Shown here piece after piece: positions 1 through 9,360 of a stretch of DNA of 64,000 bases. The notes under the pieces were generated by a model, which was not told the origin of the DNA, did not search any database, and worked only from the letters and a program-made list of their open reading frames with translations. The stretch's first letter is position 1. Every line of letters begins with the position of its first letter. This DNA comes from an uncultured Saccharospirillaceae bacterium (lineage in GTDB: Bacteria > Pseudomonadota > Gammaproteobacteria > Pseudomonadales > Oceanobacteraceae), in the NCBI GenBank assembly GCA_947503895.1, contig CANNFT010000001.1, positions 186,001 to 250,000 of the forward strand, in the 5' to 3' direction. A program made the translations under genes and the position numbers.

Positions 1-186
1 GCCTCTACCTTCCAAGATCCTGAGCAGGTTAAGCAATACTACAAGTCCAACAAAGAGCAACTTGCTCAGTTGGAAGCTTTGGCACTTGAAGAACAAGTTG
101 TAGACACTCTGCTGGATCAAGCCAAGGTGACTCAGAAGGCTAGCAACTACGAAGATGCGATTAAAGCGGCAAACCCAGCCCAATAA
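1..186 (+). CDS. tig: Trigger factor, C-terminal end (partial)
   Basis: Open frame from the first base to TAA at 184-186, giving the last 61 residues of a protein whose start lies outside the window. The segment reads as an amphipathic helix with a YYKSNKEQLAQLEALALEEQVVD-like stretch (shown only in part), typical of the C-terminal substrate-cradling arm of trigger factor, the ribosome-bound prolyl isomerase and chaperone. Identity rests mostly on context: tig directly precedes clpP-clpX-lon in many Gammaproteobacteria. A strong hairpin with a T-run follows 60 bases after the stop. The fragment alone would not be diagnostic. Confidence 0.85.
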   Translation, partial: ASTFQDPEQVKQYYKSNKEQLAQLEALALEEQVVDTLLDQAKVTQKASNYEDAIKAANPAQ

Positions 187-245
187 TCAATTTTTCAGCT
201 ACTCTTTAGTGCCAAATGGCATAAAAAAAGTCTACACTCCATAAA

Positions 246-281
246 ACAGCTGTTACTGATCGCAGTGACAGCTGTTTTTTT
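246..281 (+). terminator. Rho-independent hairpin between tig and clpP
   Basis: Thirteen-base arms ACAGCTGTTACTG (246-258) and CAGTGACAGCTGT (263-275), one G-T wobble, 4-base loop, then a run of seven T. It would end tig transcripts. Only 26 bases separate the T-run from the clpP ATG, too few for a whole promoter, so clpP expression must start upstream of this hairpin or read through it. Confidence 0.85.
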
Positions 282-307
282 CAAAGTGTCGTTGATGGAG
301 ATAACGA

Positions 308-937
308 ATGAAAGATCTATTGGCCGCTCAAGACTCCTCTATCACAATGTCTGGCCTAGTCCCTATGGTGGTTGAACAAACTGCGCGCGGGGAGCGATCC
401 TATGATATTTACTCTCGTTTATTGAAAGAGCGTGTCATCTTTCTTGTTGGCCAGGTAGAAGACCACATGGCCAATCTTGTGGTTGCTCAGTTGTTGTTTC
501 TTGAGGCTGAAAACCCAGAAAAAGACATCCACCTGTATATCAATTCTCCTGGTGGATCTGTGACTGCAGGTATGTCGATCTATGACACCATGCAGTTCAT
601 CAAGCCTGATGTGAACACGATTTGCATCGGCCAAGCATGCAGCATGGGTGCATTTTTGTTGGCATCTGGTGCGAAAGACAAGCGTTTCTGCTTGCCAAAC
701 AGTCGAGTTATGATTCACCAGCCAAGTGGCGGTGCGCAAGGACAGGCAACAGATATCCTTATTCATGCAGAGAATATTAAAGAGACGAAAAACCGTCTAA
801 ATAAAATATTGGCACAGCATACTGGTAACAGTGTTGAGAAAGTAGCGGCAGATACTGAGCGTGATAACTTCATGGATGCGCCAGAAGCTTTAGAATATGG
901 CTTGGTTGACCAAATCCTAGAAAAGCGTCAGGGTTAA
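308..937 (+). CDS. clpP: ATP-dependent Clp protease proteolytic subunit ClpP
   Basis: 209 residues, the usual length for proteobacterial ClpP with a short propeptide. The serine protease triad is visible: Ser112 in [11 protein letters not shown], His137 in [10 protein letters not shown] and Asp186 in ERDNFMD. ClpP forms the tetradecameric chamber that degrades unfolded or tagged proteins delivered by ClpX or ClpA in the cytosol. The start is ATG 308 after a GGAG ribosome site at 297-300. clpX follows 97 bases later, the normal pairing. A terminator-like hairpin ends just 26 bases before the start, which suggests read-through or attenuation control. Confidence 0.98.
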   Translation: MKDLLAAQDSSITMSGLVPMVVEQTARGERSYDIYSRLLKERVIFLVGQVEDHMANLVVAQLLFLEAENPEKDIHLYINSPGGSVTAGMSIYDTMQFIKPDVNTICIGQACSMGAFLLASGAKDKRFCLPNSRVMIHQPSGGAQGQATDILIHAENIKETKNRLNKILAQHTGNSVEKVAADTERDNFMDAPEALEYGLVDQILEKRQG

Positions 938-971
938 GGCAGCTGCCTTTTGGATTTTTTTGGTATAGCTA

Positions 972-1000
972 CTTGAAAATCACTGTATTTAGCGACATCT
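972..1000 (+). promoter_or_regulatory. Candidate sigma-32 (heat-shock) promoter for clpX
   Basis: CTTGAAA at 972-978, a 14-base spacer, then CGACATCT at 993-1000. The E. coli sigma-32 consensus is about CTTGAAA-N13/15-CCCCATNT, so the upstream box is perfect and the downstream box has two mismatches. It lies 34 bases before the clpX ATG and has the same spacing as the better match before lon. This is an inference from motif and context only. Confidence 0.45.
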
Positions 1001-1034
1001 TTGTCAGATGCGACCGAGTTAATGAGGGGGTCGA

Positions 1035-2324
1035 ATGACCGACGAATCAAACGGTAAAGGCGAAGATAAGGGTAAACTGCTCTACTGCTCTTTTTGCGGC
1101 AAAAGCCAGCATGAAGTGCGTAAGTTAATAGCGGGCCCTTCGGTCTTTATCTGTGATGAATGTGTTGACCTATGCAACGACATCATCAGAGAGGAAGTGC
1201 AAGAAAATCAGGGGGATGCACCTTCTGATCGATTGCCTACACCAAAAGAAATTAAAGAAACGCTTGATGAGTACGTGATAGGCCAGGATCGGGCAAAAGT
1301 TGTCCTATCGGTGGCTGTCTATAATCACTACAAACGCCTGCGTCATGGCGAAGGCAAAAAAGGCGTCACAGAATTGGCCAAGAGTAATATTTTGCTCATC
1401 GGTCCGACGGGTAGTGGTAAAACGCTGCTTGCTGAAACTCTGGCACGCTTGCTAAATGTTCCATTCACCATTGCAGATGCGACAACTCTGACTGAAGCAG
1501 GTTACGTTGGTGAAGACGTTGAGAACATTATCCAGAAGTTGTTACAAAAATGTGACTACGACGTAGATAAGGCGCAGCGTGGAATCGTTTATATCGATGA
1601 GATTGATAAAATCTCTCGTAAATCTGACAACCCGTCCATCACACGAGATGTAAGTGGCGAAGGTGTTCAGCAGGCGTTACTTAAGCTGATTGAAGGTACA
1701 GTTGCCTCTGTTCCTCCTCAGGGCGGTCGTAAGCACCCACAGCAAGAATTTTTGCAAGTGGACACTGCAAATATATTGTTTGTTTGTGGTGGAGCGTTTG
1801 CCGGACTTGATCAGGTTATACGAGATCGAACTGAGAAAAGCAGTATTGGTTTTAATGCAATTGTTAAGGCCAAGGATGACACGAAAGAAGTTGGTTCTTT
1901 ACTTAAAAATGTGGAACCGATGGACTTAGTGAAATACGGTTTGATTCCGGAATTCATTGGGCGTCTTCCGGTTGTTGCTACACTGGATGAGCTAGATGAA
2001 GCAGCTTTGATTCAGATTTTGGTAGAACCTAAAAATGCATTAATTAAGCAATATCAGGCACTGTTTGAAATGGAGGATGTTGAACTTGAGTTTCGTGATT
2101 CAGCACTCTCTGCCGTTGCTCAAAAAGCGATGGAGCGTAAAACAGGTGCTCGAGGATTGCGTTCCATAATGGAAGGTGTCCTACTGGATACAATGTATAA
2201 GATTCCATCCGAAGACGATGTCACCAAGGTGGTGATTGAGGACTCAGTCATTAATGGTGAATCAGAACCATTAATGATTTACGAATCAGTCGAAACCCAA
2301 AAAGCAGCACCGGATGACATCTAA
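1035..2324 (+). CDS. clpX: ATP-dependent Clp protease ATP-binding subunit ClpX
   Basis: 429 residues, normal for ClpX. An N-terminal zinc-binding domain shows Cys18, Cys21, Cys40 and Cys43. The AAA+ domain has Walker A GPTGSGKT at 123-130 and Walker B VYIDEID at 185-191; the [16 protein letters not shown] region and [10 protein letters not shown] sensor-2 segment follow. ClpX is the hexameric unfoldase that threads substrates such as SsrA-tagged proteins into ClpP. The start ATG 1035 follows a GAGGGGG ribosome site. A strong terminator begins three bases after the stop, so the clpP-clpX unit ends here and lon has its own promoter. Confidence 0.98.
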   Translation: MTDESNGKGEDKGKLLYCSFCGKSQHEVRKLIAGPSVFICDECVDLCNDIIREEVQENQGDAPSDRLPTPKEIKETLDEYVIGQDRAKVVLSVAVYNHYKRLRHGEGKKGVTELAKSNILLIGPTGSGKTLLAETLARLLNVPFTIADATTLTEAGYVGEDVENIIQKLLQKCDYDVDKAQRGIVYIDEIDKISRKSDNPSITRDVSGEGVQQALLKLIEGTVASVPPQGGRKHPQQEFLQVDTANILFVCGGAFAGLDQVIRDRTEKSSIGFNAIVKAKDDTKEVGSLLKNVEPMDLVKYGLIPEFIGRLPVVATLDELDEAALIQILVEPKNALIKQYQALFEMEDVELEFRDSALSAVAQKAMERKTGARGLRSIMEGVLLDTMYKIPSEDDVTKVVIEDSVINGESEPLMIYESVETQKAAPDDI

Positions 2325-2326
2325 AT

Positions 2327-2351
2327 AAAAAAGGGCCGAAAGGCCCTTTTT
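2327..2351 (+). terminator. Rho-independent terminator after clpX
   Basis: AAAAAAGGGCC (2327-2337), GAAA tetraloop, GGCCCTTTTT (2342-2351). It is a compact A-stem-T hairpin immediately after the clpX stop codon. Confidence 0.9.
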
Positions 2352-2364
2352 GCGTTATAAGGGG

Positions 2365-2393
2365 CTTGTTTTCTTAATGCCTTACCCCCATCT
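2365..2393 (+). promoter_or_regulatory. Candidate sigma-32 (heat-shock) promoter for lon
   Basis: CTTGTTT at 2365-2371, 14-base spacer, CCCCATCT at 2386-2393. The downstream element is a full match to the sigma-32 -10 consensus CCCCATNT, and the -35 keeps the core CTTG preceded by GGGG. It lies 42 bases before the lon ATG, directly after the clpX terminator. lon is a classical heat-shock gene, so function and motif agree. Confidence 0.7.
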
Positions 2394-2435
2394 TGTCAAA
2401 ATTGGTATCTATTCTATTTAAACTTTGGGTGTTAT

Positions 2436-4823
2436 ATGAAAGTTGAAAAGTTGCCGCTATTACCATTGAGGGATGTCGTAGTATATCCGCACATGGTTAT
2501 TCCATTGTTTGTCGGCCGTGAAAAATCAATTCAAGCGCTCGAAGCTGCAATGGCAGGCGAAAAAAGAATCCTATTGGTTGCGCAAAAAAATGCGGCGACA
2601 GATGAGCCCGAGCGCGGCGATGTTTATGATGTGGGCACAGTTGCCACTGTGTTGCAGTTATTAAAGCTACCCGATGGAACAGTAAAGGTCCTTGTTGAGG
2701 GCCTATGTCGAGCAGAGCTAACAGGTTACGACACGTCAGAGTCATACTTTCAAGCTGAAGCATCGCCTCTTGAAATTGAATCATTATCTGATCGCGAGCA
2801 GGAAGTTCTGATAAAGGCCGTCACGCAGCAGTTTGACCAGTTTGTTCAAATGAGCAAAAAGGTGCCTAGTGAGGTATTGTCTTCTATCTCAAATATTGAA
2901 GAACCCGGCAGATTGGCTGACACCATTTCTGCGCATCTTTCTTTGAAGTTGGATGAAAAGCAAGTAATGCTTGAGATGGTGTCTGAGCGAGAGCGCCTAG
3001 AACATTTGATGGCGTTAATTGAATCCGAAATTGATTTGCTTGAAATTGAAAAGCGCATTCGCGGACGCGTTAAAAAGCAAATGGAAAAAAGCCAGCGCGA
3101 ATATTACTTAAATGAGCAAATGAAGGCGATTCAAAAAGAATTGGGCGATCTCGATGATGTCCCCAATGAAATTGAAGGGCTACACAAAAAAATCGAAGAA
3201 ACTGGTATGCCAAAAGAAGCGAAAGAGAAATCTTTGGCTGAACTCAATAAGTTAAAAATGATGTCTCCTATGTCGGCTGAAGCATCGGTCGTGAGAGGTT
3301 ATTTAGATTGGATGATTGGCATTCCATGGAAAAGTAAAAGCAAAGTACGCAGTGATATTACGGTCGCACAGAACGTATTGGATTCCGATCACTATGGCTT
3401 GGATGAAGTGAAAGAACGAATCCTAGAGTACTTGGCGGTACAAAAGCGTGTCAAAAAGTCTACGGGCAATATTTTGTGTTTGGTTGGTCCTCCTGGTGTT
3501 GGTAAGACTTCACTTGGGCGCTCGATTGCCAAAGCAACAAATCGTAAATATATTCGAATGGCTTTGGGTGGTGTGCGTGATGAGGCGGAGATTCGCGGTC
3601 ACCGTCGAACATACATTGGCTCCATGCCGGGCAAGCTGATTCAAAAAATGTCTAAAGTCGGCGTTAAAAACCCACTTTTCTTGTTTGATGAAATAGACAA
3701 AATGGGTATGGATCATAGAGGTGATCCGGCATCTGCATTACTTGAGGTGCTCGACCCAGAACAAAATAGCGCATTTAGCGACCATTACTTGGAAGTGGAC
3801 TTTGACTTATCAGAAGTGATGTTTATATGTACTGCTAATAGTATGAATATTCCTGCGCCGCTATTAGACCGGATGGAAATCATCCGAATCCCAGGTTATA
3901 CCGAGGATGAAAAAGTGAATATCGCAGAACGGTATTTACTGCCTAAGCAAATGAAAAGTAACGGCGTGAAAGAAAAGGAGCTTGATGTTCCCGAATCGAC
4001 CATGCGAGACGTGATTAGATATTATACAAAAGAGGCCGGTGTGCGTGGCCTTGAGCGTGAAATGGCTAAGCTGTGTCGTAAAATAGTGAAAGAAAATATT
4101 GTTTCAGATGGCGAGGCCGAATCTGACATTCGACCAGAGAAATTAGAAGATTACTTGGGTGTTAAAAAATTCAGGTACGGTTTGGCCGAAGCAGAAGATC
4201 AGGTTGGGCAGGTGACTGGGTTGGCTTGGACCTCTGTTGGAGGTGAGATTTTAACCATCGAATCTGTGATTTCCAGTGGCAAAGGCCGTATTGTGAAGAC
4301 GGGTTCATTGGGCGATGTCATGCAAGAGTCAATTCAGGCAGCGCTTACAGTAGTTAAGGGTCGTGCGCAGTCATTTGGTCTACCCTATGACTTTTTCGAA
4401 ACCCATGATCTGCATATCCATGTCCCTGAAGGTGCAACCCCAAAAGATGGCCCTAGCGCGGGCGTAGGCATGGTTACAGCGTTAATGTCGGTTATCACCA
4501 ATACACCTGTAAGGGCTGATGTTGCAATGACAGGTGAGGTGACGCTGAGAGGGAAGGTCTTGGCGATTGGTGGTCTAAAAGAAAAGCTATTGGCTGCACA
4601 TCGTGGTGGCATTAAAACGGTACTCATTCCGGAAGAAAACGAACGTGATTTGAAAGAAATTCCGGACAATATCAAACAAGAACTTGAAATCATTCCGGTT
4701 AAGTGGGTGGATGAGGTTTTGGATGTTGCGCTAGTTGGTAATCTAGAAAAAAATGTCGCTTCTGTTATTGAAAAGGAAGCTGCAAGCCAGCAGAATCAAC
4801 AAAGCCGAATGAATACTCACTAA
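2436..4823 (+). CDS. lon: ATP-dependent protease La (Lon)
   Basis: 795 residues, close to the E. coli enzyme. Order: N-terminal LON substrate domain (about 1-200, PLLPLRDVVVYPHMVIPLFVGR), coiled-coil linker (about 200-300), AAA+ module with Walker A GPPGVGKTS near 350, and the C-terminal serine-lysine protease domain. The catalytic dyad is Ser674 in PKDGPSAGVGM and Lys717 in GGLKEKLLAAHRGG; the 43-residue spacing equals that of E. coli Lon. It degrades misfolded and regulatory proteins in the cytosol. Its own sigma-32-like promoter lies at 2365-2393. hupB follows, the usual gammaproteobacterial order. Confidence 0.98.
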   Translation: MKVEKLPLLPLRDVVVYPHMVIPLFVGREKSIQALEAAMAGEKRILLVAQKNAATDEPERGDVYDVGTVATVLQLLKLPDGTVKVLVEGLCRAELTGYDTSESYFQAEASPLEIESLSDREQEVLIKAVTQQFDQFVQMSKKVPSEVLSSISNIEEPGRLADTISAHLSLKLDEKQVMLEMVSERERLEHLMALIESEIDLLEIEKRIRGRVKKQMEKSQREYYLNEQMKAIQKELGDLDDVPNEIEGLHKKIEETGMPKEAKEKSLAELNKLKMMSPMSAEASVVRGYLDWMIGIPWKSKSKVRSDITVAQNVLDSDHYGLDEVKERILEYLAVQKRVKKSTGNILCLVGPPGVGKTSLGRSIAKATNRKYIRMALGGVRDEAEIRGHRRTYIGSMPGKLIQKMSKVGVKNPLFLFDEIDKMGMDHRGDPASALLEVLDPEQNSAFSDHYLEVDFDLSEVMFICTANSMNIPAPLLDRMEIIRIPGYTEDEKVNIAERYLLPKQMKSNGVKEKELDVPESTMRDVIRYYTKEAGVRGLEREMAKLCRKIVKENIVSDGEAESDIRPEKLEDYLGVKKFRYGLAEAEDQVGQVTGLAWTSVGGEILTIESVISSGKGRIVKTGSLGDVMQESIQAALTVVKGRAQSFGLPYDFFETHDLHIHVPEGATPKDGPSAGVGMVTALMSVITNTPVRADVAMTGEVTLRGKVLAIGGLKEKLLAAHRGGIKTVLIPEENERDLKEIPDNIKQELEIIPVKWVDEVLDVALVGNLEKNVASVIEKEAASQQNQQSRMNTH

Positions 4824-4844
4824 TTAAACATAGCGCTAGGCGGC

Positions 4845-4872
4845 TTGACAGCTGGGTTCCGGCTGGTATAAC
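4845..4872 (+). promoter_or_regulatory. Sigma-70 promoter candidate for hupB
   Basis: TTGACA (4845-4850), 16-base spacer, TATAAC (4867-4872), about 94 bases before the hupB start. A second -10-like TATAAT sits at 4935-4940 without a good -35; hupB genes often have several promoters. Confidence 0.6.
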
Positions 4873-4965
4873 TTTCAGCTCCTAATGATTCCTGTGAGCA
4901 TCGCCTTCAGCGCTTAGCTAAACCGGTTTACATCTATAATAACCATTCTTGGTAAGGGGATAAGT

Positions 4966-5238
4966 GTGAATAAATCTGAACTAATTGATGCGATTGCAGC
5001 TTCTGCTGACATTCCAAAAGCAGCAGCGGGTCGTGCATTGGACGCCACCATCGATGCGATCACCGGCGCATTGAAAGAAGGCGACCAAGTAGTTTTGGTT
5101 GGTTTTGGTACATTTGCGGTTAAAGAACGTGCTGCTCGTACAGGTCGCAACCCTCAAACGGGTGAACCAATTGAAATTGCAGCTGCTAAAGTACCTGGCT
5201 TTAAACCTGGTAAAGCACTGAAAGACGCGGTTAATTAA
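4966..5238 (+). CDS. hupB: DNA-binding protein HU-beta
   Basis: 90 residues, exactly the HU size, starting [27 protein letters not shown] (first part quoted only) and holding the DNA-arm signature [20 protein letters not shown] bends and compacts DNA as a dimer in the nucleoid. The start is GTG 4966, preceded by the ribosome site AAGGGGA at 4954-4960; no ATG alternative fits the conserved N-terminus. Placement directly after lon is the standard arrangement and distinguishes it from hupA and ihf genes. A sigma-70 promoter lies at 4845-4872. Confidence 0.97.
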   Translation: MNKSELIDAIAASADIPKAAAGRALDATIDAITGALKEGDQVVLVGFGTFAVKERAARTGRNPQTGEPIEIAAAKVPGFKPGKALKDAVN

Positions 5239-5246
5239 TGTGAGTT

Positions 5247-5323
5247 GGACCGGTAGTTCAGCTGGTTAGAATACCGGCCTGTCACGCCGGGGGTCGCGGG
5301 TTCGAGTCCCGTCCGGTCCGCCA
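5247..5323 (+). tRNA. tRNA-Asp (anticodon GTC)
   Basis: 77-base cloverleaf. Acceptor arm GGACCGG pairs with CCGGTCC, discriminator G, encoded CCA at 5321-5323. Anticodon stem CCGGC/GCCGG holds the loop CTGTCAC with anticodon GTC. T-arm GCGGG-TTCGAGT-CCCGT. It lies 8 bases after hupB and is followed by its own hairpin terminator, so it may be co-transcribed with hupB. Confidence 0.97.
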
Positions 5324-5331
5324 TTAAATTG

Positions 5332-5359
5332 AAGCGCATCTGAGATGATGCGCTTTTTT
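5332..5359 (+). terminator. Terminator after tRNA-Asp
   Basis: AAGCGCATC (5332-5340), loop TGAGAT, GATGCGCTT (5347-5355), then more T to 5359. It ends the hupB/tRNA unit before ppiD. Confidence 0.88.
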
Positions 5360-5399
5360 AATATCTAGGAAGAAGAAATCTAATAAGGTTGGATAGTTC

Positions 5400-7238
5400 A
5401 TGCTTCAAAACATCCGGGATAAATCCCAAGGTACAGCCGCCAAAGTTATTGTTGGCTTAATCATTTGTACTTTTGCGCTATTTGGAATTGAAAGCATTGT
5501 GTCGTTGGGCGGAGGAGAAGATGCTCCGGCTACGGTTAATGGCGAGGACATATCTGAAGGGCAAATCGTTCAGATGGTTGAGATGCAAATGAATCGCTTT
5601 AAAGCGCAATTTGGTGAAAATTTTGACCCATCCTTTTTAGATGAAAACATGTTGCGTGATTCTGCTACAGAAAGTTTGATTCAAGAAAAAGTACTAAAGC
5701 AAGCGGCTGAAGAAGCCGGTGTTAGAGTATCAGATCAAGCGATCGATCAAATGATTGTGAGCACACCGCAGTTCCAAGAGAATGGTGTTTTCGATCGCAA
5801 TCGTTTCGATATGATTATACGTAACGCAGGCTTCACTCGTTTTACCTATCGTGAAATGTTACGTGACAATGTTGCTGCCAATCAAAACCGTTTGGCTTGG
5901 CAACTAACCGCGTTTGCCACGGATAGCGAAGCAAAACGCAGCGCAGAACTCGAAGTACAAAAACGCAATTTTGCTTATGTTGAGTTCGCATTAGAAGATG
6001 CTAAAAAAGAAGTTGTAGTCACAGATGAAGAATTAAACACCTACTACGAAGCCAATAAAGATCAATATAAGTCGCAGGAAAAAGTTCGTGTTGAATATAT
6101 TGAATTGGATCGAGCTAACCTTGCTGATGAAGTCATTGTAGAAGAAGAAGAGATCGAATCTTTATATTCTGATCGTGAGGCAGAAGCTGAATCTAATAAA
6201 GAGTACCGTGCAGCACACATATTACTCATTGGCTCAGATGAAGAAGCTCAGACTAAGATGAAAGAAATTCAGAGCAAGCTCAATGCAGGAGAAGCATTCG
6301 AGACATTGGCTGAAGCATATTCCGAAGATGATTCTTCTAAAATGGCAGGTGGCGACTTGGGCTTCTCAACATCAGAAGTCTACGAAGATGAATTCGCAGC
6401 CGCACTGGAAGGTTTAGAAGAAAATGGTGTTTCAAATATTGTAGAAACACGTGACGGTCTACACTTAATTAAACTATTAGAAACTCGTAAGCCAGAATTA
6501 CCTGCATTCGCAGATATCAAAAGTGAGCTTGAGTCTGAGGTTAAACTCAGTAAAGCCGGCAAGCTCTATGTTGAGCGTCTTGAGATTTTAAAGGATGAGT
6601 CTTACTCTGCTGATAACCTTTCTGCCCCAGCCGCTTCACTTAGCTTAGAAGTTAAAACCACACCATTCTTTACAAGACAGGGTGGAGTAGGGATTGCCAA
6701 GAACCCTAAAGTTATCGAAGCTGCGTTCTCTGAAGATGTGCTTTACGATAATATCAATAGTGCAGTGATAGAGTTGGCAGATGGTAAAGCCGTTGTAGTA
6801 CGCGTTAAAGACCATGAGGAGGAAGCGGTCAAACCATTTGAATCGGTTAAGTCTCAAGTTGAAGTGGCTCTAGTGAATCAAAAGGCAAAGAAAGCACTGG
6901 AAGAAAAAGCTGAATCACAATTGGCGCTTGCAAAAGAAGGTCAGGCGGTCGATGGCTGGGTTGTGTTTGAAGGTAAAACCCGTAAAGCGGAAGGTGTTGA
7001 ATCTGCAGTATTGGAAGAAGCGTTTAAAATGGGGTTAGCGGACAGTGGCTCTAGCTACAAGCGCATATCAATCAAAGGGTCAAACCAAGCAATTATCAGG
7101 CTTGATGCAATTGAGCAGGGTGAAGTTGCAGAAGTCAAAGAAGAAGATAAAGACGAAATTGCTGCGACCAAGTCCCAGGCTGAGTTTAATGCTTATAAAA
7201 CACTCAAAATGGATGTTGCTGATATCGTAAGAAGTTAA
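5400..7238 (+). CDS. ppiD: Peptidyl-prolyl isomerase/foldase PpiD
   Basis: 612 residues, the PpiD size. One N-terminal membrane segment (about 16-35, AKVIVGLIICTFALFGIESIV) anchors the protein in the inner membrane with the rest in the periplasm. A SurA-like chaperone region follows (about 40-230), then a parvulin domain (about 265-360, starting YRAAHILLIG and containing AGGDLGF), then a second SurA-N-like lobe. PpiD works at the SecYEG exit on newly translocated proteins. The position after hupB is conserved. ATG 5400 has only a weak GGA ribosome site. A textbook terminator follows. Confidence 0.95.
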   Translation: MLQNIRDKSQGTAAKVIVGLIICTFALFGIESIVSLGGGEDAPATVNGEDISEGQIVQMVEMQMNRFKAQFGENFDPSFLDENMLRDSATESLIQEKVLKQAAEEAGVRVSDQAIDQMIVSTPQFQENGVFDRNRFDMIIRNAGFTRFTYREMLRDNVAANQNRLAWQLTAFATDSEAKRSAELEVQKRNFAYVEFALEDAKKEVVVTDEELNTYYEANKDQYKSQEKVRVEYIELDRANLADEVIVEEEEIESLYSDREAEAESNKEYRAAHILLIGSDEEAQTKMKEIQSKLNAGEAFETLAEAYSEDDSSKMAGGDLGFSTSEVYEDEFAAALEGLEENGVSNIVETRDGLHLIKLLETRKPELPAFADIKSELESEVKLSKAGKLYVERLEILKDESYSADNLSAPAASLSLEVKTTPFFTRQGGVGIAKNPKVIEAAFSEDVLYDNINSAVIELADGKAVVVRVKDHEEEAVKPFESVKSQVEVALVNQKAKKALEEKAESQLALAKEGQAVDGWVVFEGKTRKAEGVESAVLEEAFKMGLADSGSSYKRISIKGSNQAIIRLDAIEQGEVAEVKEEDKDEIAATKSQAEFNAYKTLKMDVADIVRS

Positions 7239-7277
7239 CACAACGCTAAACGATTTAAGTAGAAACCTATAAAAAAT

Positions 7278-7308
7278 GCCAGTCAGTTCAGCTGACTGGC
7301 TTTTTTTT
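7278..7308 (+). terminator. Terminator after ppiD
   Basis: GCCAGTCAG (7278-7286), loop TTCAG, CTGACTGGC (7292-7300), then eight T. The arms are perfect. Confidence 0.93.
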
Positions 7309-7567
7309 GATTGGGGCTTTTGATGGAGCGTCAGTGAAGGGGATTTAACAAAGAGAATAGGGCTCGTCTATTAATATGCTTGTTTTGTACGGAATGCTGA
7401 GCGTTTCAGTTGCGACTGTCATTTGGGTTGATTGTGTTCGGAAATAGTCGAGGCGTGTTTTGTGTGTGTCGTTCGGTGTGCAATCGTTTTTACGAGTCAA
7501 AAAATCCGATGCAATCAGGATTGCATCGGACTCTTCAATTCTCATGCTCAATAGGTATTATTCTTGG
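7309..7567. other. Non-coding gap between ppiD and fabI
   Basis: With the ppiD terminator, 7239-7567 is a 329-base stretch without a supported gene, lying between convergent units. Apart from the two terminators I see nothing functional. A 68-codon minus-strand frame (7345-7551) runs through the fabI terminator stem and has no ribosome site or recognisable product. Confidence 0.6.
7499..7530 (-). terminator. Terminator of the ABC-transporter/fabI operon
   Basis: On the minus strand: TCCGATGCAATC, loop CT, GATTGCATCGGA, then six T (A-run 7499-7504 on the plus strand). The 12-base arms are perfect. It stands 38 bases after the fabI stop. Confidence 0.92.
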
Positions 7568-8362
7568 CTACTGATCATCAAAGTCATCGATCGACATGGC
7601 ACATGTATTAAATCCTGCGTCGACGTACATCACTTCTCCAGTGATGCCGCTGGCCAAATCGGATGCAAGAAAGGCTGCGCTATTGCCCACTTCCTCGATC
7701 GTGACATTTCGCCTTAACGGCGCCCGCTGTTCAGATTGTTTCAGCATTTTTCTGAAGCTCTTGATGCCGCTGGCTGCCAACGTACGGATTGGTCCAGCAG
7801 AAATGGCGTTTACCCTCACACCCTGTGGGCCAAGGCTAGCTGCTAGATACCGAACACCCGCTTCTAGGCTGGCTTTGGCCATTCCCATAACATTGTAGTT
7901 TGGCAGTGTTTGTGTGGAGCCATGGTAGGTCAGCGTAAGAATACTCGCTGAATCGCTTAGCATCGGTTTGGCGGCTTTAGTAAGGGCCAAGAAGCTGTAG
8001 CTGCTAATATCATGGGCCATGCTAAACCCGCCTCTCGTTGAAACCTCGCTAATGTCACCTTCTAGCTCATGTGCAGGTGCGTAACCAACAGAGTGGACGA
8101 GTATGTCGAGTTTATCCCAACTTTTTCCGAGATCTATAAATACAGATTCTATTTCAGAGTCAGATGTTACATCTAATGGCAGAACGATTGATGATTCGAA
8201 ATCAGCAGCAAATTCTTCAACTCTGCTTTTTAATTTCTCATTCTGATAAGTAAAAGCCAGCTCTGCACCTTGTCGATGAAAACTTTGAGCAATACCATAT
8301 GCAATGGATTTCTTGCTGGCAACACCAACAATTAACGCGCGTTTTCCTTGGAGGAAGCCCAT
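7568..8362 (-). CDS. fabI: Enoyl-[acyl-carrier-protein] reductase (NADH) FabI
   Basis: 264 residues. Short-chain dehydrogenase fold with the FabI-type nucleotide motif [14 protein letters not shown] near the N-terminus. Active-site residues Tyr146, Tyr156 and Lys163 ([16 protein letters not shown]) sit at the same numbers as in E. coli FabI. It reduces trans-2-enoyl-ACP in the last step of each fatty acid elongation round and is the target of triclosan-type inhibitors. Its ATG (8362) lies 31 bases inside the preceding ATPase gene, after a GGGAT ribosome site, implying co-transcription with the peptide transporter, although an internal promoter is possible. A strong terminator follows. Confidence 0.97.
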   Translation of the reverse strand: MGFLQGKRALIVGVASKKSIAYGIAQSFHRQGAELAFTYQNEKLKSRVEEFAADFESSIVLPLDVTSDSEIESVFIDLGKSWDKLDILVHSVGYAPAHELEGDISEVSTRGGFSMAHDISSYSFLALTKAAKPMLSDSASILTLTYHGSTQTLPNYNVMGMAKASLEAGVRYLAASLGPQGVRVNAISAGPIRTLAASGIKSFRKMLKQSEQRAPLRRNVTIEEVGNSAAFLASDLASGITGEVMYVDAGFNTCAMSIDDFDDQ

Positions 8363-9360
8363 ATTTTATCCCATTGGTTGAGTGATTCTTCGATAAAGTG
8401 GCATGCCGCCAAATGATCGTTGGACGATTGATTAACTAACTTGGGTTGCTCTTCTTTACATTTTTTCTGCGCTAAAGGGCAACGAGTGTGAAAATGACAA
8501 CCTGCTGGTGGTGCAATAGGTGAGGGCAATTCACCGGTTAGACGCATTCTTTTTTTAGATTGTCTTGGGTCGGGTTTCGGAATCGCGTCAATTAAAAACT
8601 GTGAATAGGGGTGGTGAGGTTGCTTGTATAGCGCTTGGCCTTCGGAAGTTTCCACTATTTTCCCCAAGTACATGACGCTTACTCTGTCTGATATATGTTT
8701 CACAACAGAGAGGTCATGCGCAATGAATAGTAATGCCAGCCCCATTTCTTTTTGTAGGGCCAATAATAAATTGACTATTTGAGACTGCACGGAAACATCG
8801 AGTGCCGACACTGGCTCATCGCATATCACTAAATCTGGATTGAGAGCAATGGCTCTGGCAATACCAATACGTTGCCTTTGCCCGCCAGAAAACTCATGTG
8901 GATACTTATTCAGGCAGTTGGTAGGTAGCCCCACCTTTGTTAGCAATTCACACACTTTTTCCGCTCGTTCGTTAGCGGATAGCTGTGTATGTATGACAAA
9001 CGGTTCTTCAAGAATGGCACTCACAGTATGTCTTGGGTTTAAAGATTCATACGGATCTTGAAAAACGTATTGAATTTTTGGTCTTATCGCCCTTAGCGCT
9101 TTAGAATTTAACGCCCCGATATCTTGGCCTTTAAACACTATTTTTCCAGAGGATGGCTCATAAAGTCTCGCGATGGTTTTGGCTAGCGTGCTTTTCCCGC
9201 AGCCAGATTCGCCGACAATTCCGAGCGTTTCCCCCGGATATACTTTCAAACTGACACCATCTACGGCTTTCAAAACAGATTTATTTTTGAACAGTGCACT
9301 ACCAGATACTGGAAAATGTTTTGTTAAGTCAGTGACTTCTAGAATGGGCTGACTAGTCAT
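8332..9360 (-). CDS. Oligopeptide/dipeptide ABC transporter ATPase (OppF/DppF type)
   Basis: 342 residues. One ABC ATPase domain: Walker [10 protein letters not shown] near 58-66, signature [13 protein letters not shown], Walker [15 protein letters not shown], switch histidine in IAHDLSVV. The C-terminal oligopeptide extension ([21 protein letters not shown]) is the Fe-S/zinc-like tail of OppF/DppF. It powers peptide uptake with the partner ATPase upstream, which it overlaps by 8 bases. In E. coli YejF both ATPases are fused; here they are separate. Its 3' end overlaps fabI by 31 bases. Confidence 0.93.
   Translation of the reverse strand: MTSQPILEVTDLTKHFPVSGSALFKNKSVLKAVDGVSLKVYPGETLGIVGESGCGKSTLAKTIARLYEPSSGKIVFKGQDIGALNSKALRAIRPKIQYVFQDPYESLNPRHTVSAILEEPFVIHTQLSANERAEKVCELLTKVGLPTNCLNKYPHEFSGGQRQRIGIARAIALNPDLVICDEPVSALDVSVQSQIVNLLLALQKEMGLALLFIAHDLSVVKHISDRVSVMYLGKIVETSEGQALYKQPHHPYSQFLIDAIPKPDPRQSKKRMRLTGELPSPIAPPAGCHFHTRCPLAQKKCKEEQPKLVNQSSNDHLAACHFIEESLNQWDKIWASSKENAR

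Noticed and set aside
7345..7551. 68-codon minus-strand frame after fabI
   Set aside because: It runs through the fabI terminator stem, has no ribosome site and no recognisable domain.
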